From positions 2,232,001 through 2,296,000 of the forward strand of contig CM056874.1 of the NCBI GenBank assembly GCA_029876055.1: 64,000 nucleotides of DNA, given 5' to 3'. A program made the translations under genes and the position numbers. Below, one piece after another: positions 1 to 10,059 of the stretch (its first letter is position 1; every line of letters begins with the position of its first letter). The stretch comes from Madurella fahalii. Taxonomy: Eukaryota; Ascomycota; Sordariomycetes; Sordariales. The notes below the pieces were generated by a model, which saw only the letters and a list, made by a program, of their open reading frames with translations, was not told the DNA's origin and made no database searches.

Positions 1-690
1 TCTGCTTCTGGATTCGCCTGTTCCACGCCCACTGCTGTATCTTCGGGAAACTGCGGCAGGTATGCACCACCTCAGCAACCACTTGCATGCCCGTATCCAG
101 GGATGTCCTCGCAAATGTGGTTGGCGTCACATCACTGTTGCACTACAGGGACAGACACCACATTAGTACGAGCCCTGAAGCTGGGGGTTGCGGCACTGGC
201 CATCGGGGCTCACCATGATGCCCTGCCTCAGCATGTCGATGCAGTGGTCCAAGTGCTCAATGCCCAGCGCGTCGTCGACGTTAGTCATATCAACACCGCC
301 GTATATGCCTTTCCGGATCAAATTCTTGTACCTGTCAGCACCAATTCCGGTCAAGAGATCGACGACAGTGGACATACCAGACAGTGGAGTTGATGGAACA
401 CAGCGAGCTGCACCACGTATCCGCCTTCCTCATCGGGAACAGGCAGGGTCTTGTTATCCATTGGCCGTGCTTCATCCGCAGTGATTCTGGTGACGCCGAC
501 TGGGAAAGGTCAGCACTCAACAAGCAGTTCACGGAGACAAGGCAACCTACAGTCGTACAAGCCTGCCCAAAGCTTGTCGTTCTCCTCGTTCGGTGGGCCT
601 TGGAAGGGGGGAGCGCTCAATGCCAAAGGCGCTTGAGAAGACGACACGTTCGTTCTCGATGGCAGGCAAAGCAGCGCTTTTCGCCCAACC
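1..690 (-). pseudogene. UstYa-like (DUF3328) oxidase, exons 2-5, cut by window edge and frameshifted
   Basis: UstYa-family proteins are membrane-anchored copper-dependent oxidases of fungal peptide and mycotoxin pathways. Four exons can be followed on the minus strand: 690-551, 499-378, 324-214 and 142-1, the last open at the window edge. Introns are 500-550, 325-377 (AAG acceptor) and 143-213. Both family hallmarks are present: an HQLHC motif at the end of exon 3 and an HLDHC motif in exon 4, followed by LRQ and by a HTCR signature in exon 5. One lesion is visible: the G run at 606-611 (C run in the gene) is one base too long to keep the frame between the two halves of exon 2. This is either a true frameshift or an assembly error in a homopolymer. 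Exon 1 lies 8 kb away at 8751-9056. The family call is firm; whether the gene is active is doubtful. Confidence 0.82.
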
Positions 691-701
691 CTGTTGTATG
701 A

Positions 702-735
702 GACGAATCTGGGCACACAAAATTTCCTTTTTTGT
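702..735 (+). repeat. Left terminal inverted repeat
   Basis: This is a 34-bp terminus starting GACGAATCTGGGCACAC. It is the inverted partner of 8683-8716, with differences only at positions 18 (A against G) and 32 (T against C). Confidence 0.75.
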
Positions 736-736
736 A

Positions 737-1754
737 CCTCGCCCACGTGATACTTCTCACCCCGGCTCAGGCCCGGCTTAGGATTTGCTCAGGATTTTCT
801 CAGGATTTGCTCAGGCTTGCTCACCTTTACTTAGGCTAAGTACCATTTTCGGCGCGCTGCGCCGTAGTATGCTGAACTGCTTCAACTCTAGCCGAGTGGG
901 CCCAGAATTGGTCCTATATATAAAGATGGCCAAAATTGGTTCCCGTTTTGAAAATGAACAGCCTCGCCTTTACCTCTTGTATTTTTTCGTATTGTCTACC
1001 TAACTGCTAAGGACTTAGCCTCTACCCTCCAAATCTCGTACCTTTACCTTTTTCAAAACGCTCCTACTTCCGTTATTTAATACCCTGAATTTATTATTAT
1101 CCTTGATAAAACGCTAAGATATTGACTTGGGGTCGGGCCTGGTGCAGTGGCCTGAGGTGGCTGGCTTGAGGCGGTTGGCCTGGGGCAAAGTGGCTAGCAA
1201 TTGCCAGCCAACCTTCCCAGCCGCCAGCAACTGACTGGGAGTCAGGGGCCTTCGGCCCCCTGACCCCTGGAACAATTGCGGCCCACACGCTGCAGTTTAA
1301 AACCATCGTCGTGCTTCGCGCTCCTGTATCTATTCTTTTCCTTCTTTTCATCAGCAAAGCAATCACACTCGTTTTCCACACTACTGCGCACTCCGTGATC
1401 CTAATTTTGAAAGTAGTAAGTTAGCAATTTTGAAAGCAGTATTTTGAAAGTAGCAATTTGTCAAGTCAGGACGACCGCAACGACGATACGAAGCTACGAC
1501 CTAGTGAGCATCCCCTTTTCTTTGTCTTTCTGGGGGTGTTCCTTGTTTCTGTGGTGCGCGCCAGCGCACCTATTCAGTATAAGACTTTAACCTGGCCTGA
1601 GCCAAAGAGGTGGGCGAGGGCCATGGTTTATGTACAAGTGTGCCACCCTGAGTGGGTCTGTGGGTGTGTGTGTCAGGGTGGTTTCCTTACTGAAGTTTTC
1701 GAAGGCATGATTGAACTTCATCCTATCTTGCGTATAGTACTTCTATCTACGTAC
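737..1754. other. Left interior of the element: subterminal repeats and a hairpin, no gene
   Basis: Positions 770-830 hold repeated GCTCAGG/TTTGCTCAGG units. Positions 1241-1264 form a strong GC-rich hairpin (arms GTCAGGGGCC and GGCCCCCTGAC around a TTC loop). No supported coding sequence was seen. Confidence 0.4.
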
Positions 1755-4700
1755 CTAGACTGCGGCTAACGAGAACCGCATAATATACACGCGGCCAGAC
1801 CTTGTCCCAATAGCAACGAGAGAATTAGAAAAGGCTGACACCTCTGGACGATAATCAGGTGGGAGCCACAGCCTTTTCTCTGAACCAAAAGTTACCCATG
1901 CCCCATCTGCACTCAATGCCCAGGTCTTGTGGGCCTGTGACCCCTTTTCTCCTGGTGCCCCAGGTGAGCCGATAACGAAAGTTCCGCGATTCGTATTCAG
2001 GAGCATCCCACTCCTATCGAACGAGAGTCTCCGGACCTTCTCAGCTGTGAACCTCTGCAAGCACATGCCCGTCTCTGCGTTCCAGATCTCTATAGTATCC
2101 CCGTACAATGCCGATGCTAGCTGCTTCGAATCGGGTGAGAAGGCGAGAGAAAGAAAATGGACTGTACGATACGGCCCGTTGGCACCCCCGAGCGTCTGTA
2201 AACACTCACCTGTCTTAGGATCCCAGATTTTTATCATGCCGGAACCCAACCCCGCTGCTACCTTTTTAGACTGGTTTGAGAAAACGATTGCGTCGACCAG
2301 TTGATCCACGCTGAGTTTCTGCAAACATTCGCCTGTTGCCACGTCCCAAATAAGAACGGGGGTTATTGCGCAACCATCTGAGCCCGTTGCCAGCAGTTTC
2401 GAGTCGTGAGAGAGGTCGAACAAACTCACATTCCATTGATTGATGTGAGTGCGCAAGGACGCGCCTGTCGTCATGTCCCATATATCAACAATGTCGTCGT
2501 CGCCCCGGATTAATGCAAACGGTTTCGAGTCGTAAGAGAACTTTACTGCTGCAATATTATTGTGGCCCTCAAGCGTCCGTAAAACCACGCCTGTTTCAGC
2601 ATCCCAAATCTTAACAGTTTCATCCCGCGATGTCGATACTAGTTGCGCCGAGTCATTTGAGAAGGTAATTGAATGGATAGGGCCGGTATGACGGTCGGGT
2701 GTGTCGACGTATACGCTTGTCGCGGCGTCCCAGATCTTGATATCGTTGTCGAGCGATGCCGATACTAGCAACTTCGAATCATGCGAGAAGACGATTGACG
2801 AAACATCCCCCCTATGACCCTCAAACGTCCGCAAGCACGTGCCTGTTGTAGTATCCCAGATCTTTATAGCGTCACTCGCCCCCGATGCTAACTGCTTCCC
2901 GTCGTGCGAGAAGGCACCTGAGTGAACCCAATGGCGGTGCCCCTTGAGAATCTGTACGCCTCTTACTGAGTCCCGGATTTCAATAGTGCAGTCGAGCAAC
3001 CCCCATGCCAGCTGTTTTGACTCGACCGAGAAGGCTACCAAACAGACATAATTGTCAGGGCCATCTTGCGTCTGTAAGCATACGCCAGTCGCTACATCCC
3101 AGAGTCTCATAGTGCCTCGTCGATACCCTGAAACTAGCTGTTTCGAGTCGTGTGAGAAGGCAATTGAGAAAAGATAGTCCTCGGAATTCTGTAGGCTATC
3201 GTCCTCAAACGTCCGCAAGCATGCGCCTGTTGCAGTATCCCAGATCTTTACAGTAGCGTCGATAGACCCCGATGCTAGCTGCTTCGAGTCGTGCGAGAAG
3301 GCTACTGATTGAACAAATTTGTTCTGGCCCGCAAATTGTGCCCACAAACATTCACCTGTTATAGGGTCCCAGATCTTGAGGATTGCGTTGTCCAACCCTG
3401 ATGCTAACAGCTTCGAGTCGTGAGAGAATGCGACTGAGAAAACTGGACTTTCCCCATTTTGTTCAAGTGTCTGTAAGCATGTACCCGTAGCTGCGTCCCA
3501 GATCCTCAGGGTTTTGTCGTTTGCCCCCGAGGCTAGCAGCTTCGAGTCGTGCGAAATGGCCACGGAACGGACTGAATCGCTATGACCCTCGAGCGTCTGT
3601 AGGCATGCGTTCCAGTCACTATCCACCTTCGGGAGCTGGTTAATCCAGCTAGGTATGGAGTGTTGGAATGTATTCCGAATAACGCATTTTTCCGGAGCGA
3701 ATACTAGCCCTGAAGAGTATAGCTGGAGGGGGAACTGGTCGACAATCGAGCGACAGCTGAGAGTAAACCGCTTCGCATCATGAAGGAACCGACATAACTC
3801 GGTGCTGGATGTGGGCTAAAAGATTTTTAGTACATACGTATTCATTGAGACGTTTATGCAGTTGACGTACGTTCAAAGTGCTCCGCAGCTCATCCATAAG
3901 GTTGGTACTCCCTCTGATGATCCCAAGGAGGGCTAATACTTCTAACCAATGTAGAAAGTGATTCTTGAGAAATCTATGAACTCGGTCTTCGTCTTGTATC
4001 ATGCCGCCGCTCCTTTTCAAGTGAAATATCCAGTACTTGCAGGCGTACTGGATATGAGCTGGCAGGCGTGCGTTGATCGTTTGAATGTCAATGTCTTTTC
4101 GCAGCGCCCCAGATTTCAGCAGAGTGCACGCATCTCTTCGAAGGGGATGGTCCCTAGACATCACGTGAAGGCACCTGGTCGCTAGCTTCTCGTGCAATTC
4201 TCTCTCGTCAACCCAGAATGGGTATTTTTCTGGCTGCTTGCTCTTCGCCGGGTCGAGTAGAAAATCTCGGAATGACAAGTGGAATAATCGCACTGGGAGG
4301 GCTGCATCGGAAGGAATGTTCAACACTGACTGAAGCAAACCAACTTTATAATCGATGGTTCTCTTGGATATTCCAAGCAGACCAGAGAGAGAAGCGGTCG
4401 AGAGAGGACTGGCGAGAATAACGACGGAGCCGACAACTTCTCTGAATTCTTGTACTACCTCATGCCGTTCTGAAGCAGTGCGGTCGACAAGTAGCTGATT
4501 TAGTACAGGAAGATAGGTTGCGTCTAGCTGGGATCCTTGTGAAGTATTCCGGTATTTGAGGATCTTTTGCAGCTGTTCCTCTGGATGACCGAGTCTGATG
4601 AAACGACATGCGGTTGCGGCAAAAATAAAGAGTGGGATGGCCATGCGGACCAAGGTAGTAATGCTATCTTCTGTTGGCCAATCTGGTGGCAATTGTTCGT

Positions 4701-6024
4701 CGTCTGGAGCTATCATGCTGTAGTCCTCCTTGATCGTTGCAAGTGTATATCGTAAGAACGCGGATATGTCATGTTCGATAATAGGCTCTGGGACTTCATG
4801 AAGAACCAGATCCTGGTACTCTCCACTGATGTGTTTGAAGCCAAGGCGAATCGGAAGCTCTGGCCGACTTGTTACCAAGAACCTCAGGCGTGCGGATGTT
4901 AAAGCCTTTGCCTTCGAGAGAAGCCCAATGATTGCTCGGACGTCGTCTTCCCGGTCACACTCATCCAGGGCGTCAACAAGCACCACTATTGTCGAGTGAG
5001 CTGTCGTATTTAGCATCTTGATGGGCTGGATGATCAGCTTCTCGAATTGTTCCTTCATGGCCTTTCCCGGGACGGCCGGGTCGGTTTCTAGAGCATCTCT
5101 GATGGATGGTGCGAGTGGAGGTATGCTTTGGACGAGTTGGGCAGCAATAGTGGTGAAGAATAAGGCTGCGCAGCCGCGGTCACCTTCACCCCGCTTGAAG
5201 AAGAAGCTTGCGCCGAGGGAACCCTTATCGGCAAGTTTCCGGGCGACGGTTCGCGCAATTGTAGACTTGCCAGTGCCAGCCATTCCGTTCAGCCAGAAGA
5301 TGCATTCGCCGCACGGATCATCAGCCCAGTGATCTATCTGACGAAGGAGGTCGACGCGGGTGTTGGGGTGACACGCAGGGCTGTGTTCATTTGGGTGAGA
5401 GTCGAAGGCAGCGCTCGAAGCAATGCCTAGCTTGGCGAGAACGGTCTCTTGATGGAGGTTGAAAACAGCCGTTTCCGCAGCTTTCCCACTGACCTGGAAC
5501 CCGTGCACCTCGGCGAGAAGGCTTCCGATCTCTCTCACTTCGCGTTGGATATTGGCTCCAAGAGCAAGAGCGTCAAGTGCCACCATCTTGTTGAGAGCCT
5601 CGCACTGTCGATGAAGGGCTTGGACAGCTTCCCGAGTCTTATGGGTTAGAAACGCTCCTTTCATTCTCTCCCATCCCATTCGATGGCCCCGCGCGCGCTT
5701 CGTCAGGTATCTTAGGAGCCCCTCTAGCCTCTCTTGACAGGTAGACAACATCACCCCCGTGTCTGTTTCGGGCGCTGTAGGACCGAGTTGCGAGAGCAGG
5801 GTGGAATGACGGCCGTGAAATGCGTTGACAAAGTCCGGATTGAGAATGACGTTCGCGTTCGCTTCGGATAGGACTGTCTTCAGTGCCTGAAGCTCGGCCA
5901 TGAAGCTCTTGGCGTCGGCGGGCGCATCTTTCCAGTCGAGTCCAACCTTGAGGCTCAGCTGGATGATCTGTGTTGCGACGCCGATGAGACCGACCATACC
6001 CAACGGATCAGCCATTTGGAACAA
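1755..6024 (-). CDS. NACHT-WD40 STAND receptor (NLR), two exons
   Basis: A cytoplasmic signal-transducing NTPase of the fungal HET-E/NWD type, a class that includes allorecognition and cell-death receptors. Exon 1 is 6024-3871 and exon 2 is 3815-1755, joined across a 55-nt phase-0 intron (3816-3870; GTACGT donor, TACTAA branch, TTTTAG acceptor), giving 1404 aa. Residues 1-125 resemble the fungal STAND N-terminal (HeLo-like) domain. The NACHT follows with Walker A GMAGTGKST at about 247-255 and Walker B VVLVDALDECD at about 347-357. After the intron comes the FLHDAKRF linker typical of this family, then about 13-14 degenerate WD40 units (SHDSKLLASG, IKIWD), enough for two propellers. The units are diverged, unlike the near-identical repeats of hypervariable NWD genes. 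The gene lies wholly inside the TIR-bounded segment. The splice model is inferred from frame and family. An alternative start is the ATG at 6015. Confidence 0.88.
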
Positions 6025-6835
6025 AGCACCTGCTTGAGTGTTCAGCGATCCGACAACTGCGAGCGCGAGAATTGATTAGATTCGGAAGCGGCGCTTACTA
6101 CCTATCAGCGAACCCGGCGTTGTATTTCGTAGGCCTTCGTACACTCTTCTATTTCGCGCTCCGTGTGAGCGACAAACAGTAGCGCAGAATATCGAATGAA
6201 GGAAGAAGTCGCTTTGATGTTGGTTGGGCTGTCAGGCATCCATGGGGCAGTCGCGCAGCCTGAAAATGCAGCACAGCCATGCGTGGCGTGGCTCTGTCTC
6301 TTCCAAACACCAGGTCGTTGGCCCACTTTTGGCGCTAAGGGCCGTGCACGTGGATATTTTGCAGCCACAAGCAGTTGATGAGCCGTCGAGCGGAGGTACG
6401 GTACCATCTGTATCACCAAAATAAGTCTCCTGTCTGTCTTGATATTGCTCAAGGCAGGCATCAAGAAGCGAACCAAAAGTCTATGGCTCTGCATACAGCC
6501 CATGAGGCCATGACAGAACCCGACCAAGTGAAGAACTCAAAAGTAGGTAGTAAGGATTTGATAGCGTTGCTCACGGAGGTTGGTGGGGTAGACGGCTGAT
6601 TGATGGGCAGGCTTTCAAGGAAAGGCGCGCTGCGCGGGGTTGCTCTCGAGCTCAAGCCGCGAGATAGAGGGGGCCAAAATAGGGCCGTGGCTGTAAAATT
6701 TCCCCGTGCGCATTATGTAAGCCAGCAATGTCCACCGTTCGCAATCTAGTTCTTTGCCGTTTGTCTGGACGTTATCGGGTGCGTCTAGAGACGCCAGTTC
6801 CCCGTGCGTGAACGACACCTCAAATCGCGCAGGAC
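6025..6835. other. Upstream of the NLR gene, no supported gene
   Basis: This is presumably the promoter and 5' leader of the minus-strand receptor gene. The open frames here lack recognisable motifs and overlap one another on both strands. Confidence 0.3.
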
Positions 6836-7510
6836 TCAGCTCTCAAGCTCATCGCCTCTGCCGGAGCATCCGCAGCCAGCCCTGGTTTCAATGGCACCGA
6901 ACAGAAGAGCACAGTGTACAGAAGGTGTGGACATCAATAAAACAGCCAGTGAATCAGCGTCGAAGAATGACACGTATCTGGTGTCGGCATTGACGCGGTG
7001 GCCCGGGTGTGCTTTGTCGAGAATGACGTCGAGGGCGGTGTAGCTGACGCCGTTGACGAGCTTCAGGACCTGGTGCGTGTTCTGGTTCACAACAACCGGC
7101 ATGACAGAGACGAACATGAAGATGGCGGGCACGGGAATTGCACTTTCATCCCCCTGACTCAGCATCATCAGGGCCTCCTCTTCGGTCGGCTGGCCATCCT
7201 TCCACTTGTGCTCCGAGATAAAAATCCAGAGGCGGCCTTGCAGTTGTTTCTGGAACGAGAGGGCCGCCTCAACGTTCAGGTTCCAGCGGTTTCTATTCAG
7301 CGACGTCACCACCGTGATGCCCGACTCCCACGGGATCGCTCACCCTCCCGGTAGCACCTGCTGTTCAGGAGGTCCACATCTCCGGTCCTGTATACCGTGA
7401 TGAATCCGTGTCAACAGCCGCCGCAGCGTCGGATCTCCCGCCGCGCGGGCCCATTCCGTCAAGATGACCACGGTTGTGAACTTATTCCATAAGGCATGGG
7501 CCTTATCGTG
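6836..7510 (-). pseudogene. PIF1-type helicase C-terminal relic
   Basis: One minus-strand frame from 7510 reads through segments characteristic of a multicopy fungal PIF1-like helicase family, including IPWESGITVVTSLNRNRWN, FISEHKWKDGQPTEEEA, MPVVVNQNTHQ and LKLVNGVSYTALDVILDKA. A TGA at 7340-7342 interrupts it where CGA (Arg) would be expected, a C to T change. Beyond about 6990 the similarity is lost. There is no Walker A segment, so only the C-terminal half is represented. Family assignment rests on remembered motif similarity. The fragment is dead and sits inside the TIR-bounded segment. Confidence 0.6.
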
Positions 7511-7563
7511 CCGCGCCGCTGCTCGGTCTTAAACGATGACGGATGGTGAGGAGGATGGTCTTG

Positions 7564-7665
7564 ATGGACTGCCTTGCGATGCCTTACTACTTTCAAGGAA
7601 AATGGAAGGATGCCGAGTTGCTGGAGGCCCAAGTGATGGAGATTAACGCGATGTGCGCATGAAGG
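7564..7665 (+). pseudogene. Single TPR unit relic (kinesin-light-chain type)
   Basis: A short plus-strand frame contains FQGKWKDAELLEAQVMEIN, which matches one repeat of the TPR arrays found at the C-terminus of many fungal NB-ARC/NACHT receptors. Nothing before or after it continues the array, so this is a scrap, probably left by rearrangement. Confidence 0.5.
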
Positions 7666-7716
7666 GTATTTTTCTCTCTTTTCTCTAGCGGCAGGTCACT
7701 TGATTATATCATCCGC

Positions 7717-8208
7717 TGTAACGTCCTTATTGGGAATAAGTGCTCTGCACCACTGTACACCACAACCACTACACAGCATAACTATACTGCAATACAAATA
7801 GTGCTGTGCAGCCCGCCGCACAGCACAATAACGCCCTGCAACAAAACCTTGTATTCTAACCACACTAATAAACTAGCACCTCGGCGCCTCGGCACTTCGA
7901 CACTTGGCCTCGCACTGAGGCCGAAGGGCACTGTAACGCGGGCCGCGTCAGGGGTGACGAGGATAGGGGGTGCACTGCACGATGGCGGTTCGTATAGTAG
8001 GGGGTTGGGTAAGTGACCAATTGGAGCCTGCCTTCCGCTCTCTGGCTCTGGCAGAGAGCTCCTGTTATACCGGTAGTATTGTGGTGATGTCCGCCAGCTG
8101 AACCGGCTTCACCAGTTCAGGTCCGTTGAGCTCCGCTTAGCCCCTATTCAGCTCCGCACAGCTTCGATCAGCCGTACGGCATTCTGCACTCCACACTGGA
8201 GCGTTACA
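7717..8208. repeat. LTR-like stretch (possible solo LTR)
   Basis: It begins TGTAACG and ends CGTTACA, the inverted termini common in fungal LTR retrotransposons, with a plausible length of 492 bp. The flanking bases do not form a matching target-site duplication and no internal retroelement sequence is attached. Confidence 0.3.
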
Positions 8209-8215
8209 GGAAGTG

Positions 8216-8682
8216 ATGTATTTTAGGTATTTTACAAAATAGCCCAAATCTTGGCCTAAAAGGCCCTAAATTTGGGTCCCAGAATATACTAGTATATGCC
8301 CTGGGATGGGACATGACGTCCTAGCTCAAAATTTGGGATAGTACATGATATAATAGCCGAGAATATTCTAGTATATAATGTAATGTCTCGGAATATACCA
8401 GCCTGTGATGTGATATCCCAGAATATACCAGATATGCCTGGGATGGTACATAATATCTCTATATTAAGGACTGTCCCAGTTTTGGAGCCGAGATACTCTA
8501 TACCATGTTATAGATTAAACTAGGGTGGCATATACCATCCCACGCCATGTACTAGTATATGACAGACGGCCCTAATTTGGGCTAGCTCAGGAAAGAATAA
8601 GGGAAAGCTCAGGGAAAGCTCAGGGAAAGCTCAGGGCAAATCAGCCATAGCTCACCCAGCTCACCCCAGCTCAGGACTACGA
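8216..8682. repeat. AT-rich degenerate tandem units and GCTCAGGGAAA array next to the right TIR
   Basis: Between 8260 and 8560 a unit resembling CCCAGAATATACYAGTATATG...TGGGATGG recurs several times with drift. From 8583 to 8680 the unit GCTCAGGGAAA repeats at least three times. GCTCAGG motifs also flank the left TIR, in the same plus-strand orientation. No coding sequence was seen. Confidence 0.45.
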
Positions 8683-8716
8683 ACGAAAAAGGAAATTTCG
8701 TGTGCCCAGATTCGTC
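8683..8716 (-). repeat. Right terminal inverted repeat
   Basis: This is the inverted partner of 702-735. The immediately adjacent outer sequence is the first intron of the UstYa-like gene. Confidence 0.75.
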
Positions 8717-8750
8717 GTAGGCAACCAGGCTGTTGTCAGCACATGGGTAC

Positions 8751-9056
8751 CTGGTACTTTGGGTTTAAAGAAGTCATGGCAGTTGACCACTCACAGTAGG
8801 TCAAGATTCGGTCGCAAATCGTCTTGGAGCCCAGCAAGCGCCACAACGCTATCGCGTTCAGCAATAAGGAAAGGAAGAGAACAGGCCTCTGTGGGATGAA
8901 GCGCCTGATTTTCCCCCATGGTTTCCCATGTTTTATTGAGACAGAACTCTCGAGGGAGTAGTGTGTTTCATCGTCCGCTTGTGTGATTCGATCCAAATCC
9001 GAATTAACGTTAAGGTTCCTGAGACGGATATAATGACCTGTGTTGCCGCTTGCCAT
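8751..9056 (-). pseudogene. UstYa-like oxidase, exon 1 (membrane anchor), separated from exons 2-5
   Basis: This 102-codon exon encodes a polar N-terminus, a basic stretch (RRFIPQR), one hydrophobic helix (LFLSLLLNAIALWRLL) and a short lumenal stem, which is the normal start of a UstYa-like type II membrane protein. The reading frame ends in phase 0 at CAG followed by a GTACCC donor (8750). The matching phase-0 acceptor (CAACAG at 691-696) lies at the far end of the TIR-bounded insertion. Joining the two gives the expected continuation into the conserved UstYa ectodomain. The ATG at 9056 is preferred, because it gives the usual cytoplasmic length; an in-frame ATG at 9134 is also open. The insertion probably abolishes correct splicing. 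Confidence 0.75.
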
Positions 9057-9584
9057 GGTCTCTGGTGTTAAAGTACCAGTAGTCAGTGGTGTTGCAGAGT
9101 TGTCTGGATGGTGTGTCAAGGAGGCCGGGAGCATGGATCAGCCCGAAGTAAAAGTGGTGCGGGAAACTTGAGATGCCCAACAGAGGTGCTAAAAAGGGTT
9201 TGACCCAGGCCTACCGTCGGTTCCAATGCCTGCCCTTGGCTGTCACTTTTCCCGAGGTGTTGGTTCCAAGAAGATCAATCATGCGTCTGCAGCATCTTCA
9301 CTCGAACAGCAACCGTGTAATAGAAATCCTAGCTAGGAAAACTAAACCGACCATGCATGCAAAGCACATTGTGATTGTGCTAAGCGCTATCGCAGCAGGG
9401 AAGGGAGGGGAAGAAGGGAGGGGTGGGAATCGTGTTTACGCCAAAACCGATGGGCGTGGGCTTGGAGCATTGCGAGCAGCTGGGAGGTTGTATGGTGTAT
9501 ATATGTGGATGCACTTGCCCACACTTCCTTCCAGGCTCCGTTAAGCAGGCGATTGTGTCTTGAGCACCTTCTCTTGCAAACACC
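9057..9584. promoter_or_regulatory. Divergent intergenic region, UstYa-like gene and small secreted protein
   Basis: This 528-bp gap lies between two divergent starts (ATG 9056 minus, ATG 9585 plus). A TATATAT box at 9498-9504 lies about 80 bp before the plus-strand ATG. A shared promoter is inferred from layout only. Confidence 0.35.
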
Positions 9585-10059
9585 ATGAAGACCAGAATCG
9601 CGTTTTTGACTCTCCTCGCCGGTGTGGCCCCTCTGGCCATTGGCCCCCTTCTCGAAGCCAAGGTAACAATCGCCGGATCTTTGAACCCGAGTCTCAGTCC
9701 CTGCTAATCCCCGAGTGGTCCATAGGATGTAGAGGCACGCCATGTCCACTTGCTCGCAGCCGACCCTCCGACTGTCGACGAAACAAGCACCCGCGGACGG
9801 TGGGTGACCTCTTATGGTGACCCTCCCAAGAAGAGGCCAGCCGTCCATGATCATTGGGTACTACTTTCCCCATCCCGCCTCGAGTCAATGAGCTGCCGAG
9901 CTGACAGTTTCTCAGCTGCCGACTGGTCCAGGCTATCTGGATATTGACTCCTTGGAGGCAGGATATCATGCACACATGATGATCATGCACGACTCCGCTT
10001 CGTGGCTGCAAACTGGTATCGTGGCCGTCAAGCGATGGGCCCACTCCGTGTTCTCCTGA
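9585..10059 (+). CDS. Small putative secreted protein, three exons; possible peptide precursor
   Basis: Proposed exons are 9585-9662, 9726-9857 and 9916-10059, with introns of 63 nt (GTAACA, GCTAAT branch, CATAG) and 58 nt (GTACTA, GCTGAC branch, TCTCAG). All phases agree and yield 117 aa. Residues 1-20 form a signal peptide (basic start, then AFLTLLAGVAPLAI). The mature part has a dibasic site (PPKKRP) followed by a Gly/Pro/Tyr-containing stretch (PTGPGYLDIDSLEAGYH) but no tandem repeats. Many UstYa-like enzymes act on secreted precursors cut at dibasic sites, so the divergent position is suggestive. I do not recognise the family; a spurious model is possible. Confidence 0.45.

Larger units (their letters stand above)
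702..8716. mobile_element. 8015-bp TIR-bounded segment carrying an NLR gene, inserted in the UstYa intron
   Basis: The ends are an inverted pair: 702-735 and the reverse complement of 8683-8716 match at 32 of 34 positions, beginning GACGAATCTGGGCACAC. Both mismatches are transitions. Just inside each end are short repeats built on GCTCAGG (about 770-830 and 8583-8680). Outside the ends the flanking DNA rejoins as one UstYa-like gene split in its first intron, which supports insertion. No convincing target-site duplication is visible: the left flank ends GTATGA and the right flank begins GTAGGC. No transposase was recognised inside, so the element could be non-autonomous or a composite. Contents are the NACHT-WD40 gene, a helicase relic, a TPR scrap and an LTR-like stretch. 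Confidence 0.65.

Noticed and set aside
702..8716. Interpretation of the segment as a Starship
   Set aside because: No DUF3435-type tyrosine recombinase was recognised at either end and the segment has terminal inverted repeats, which Starships usually lack.
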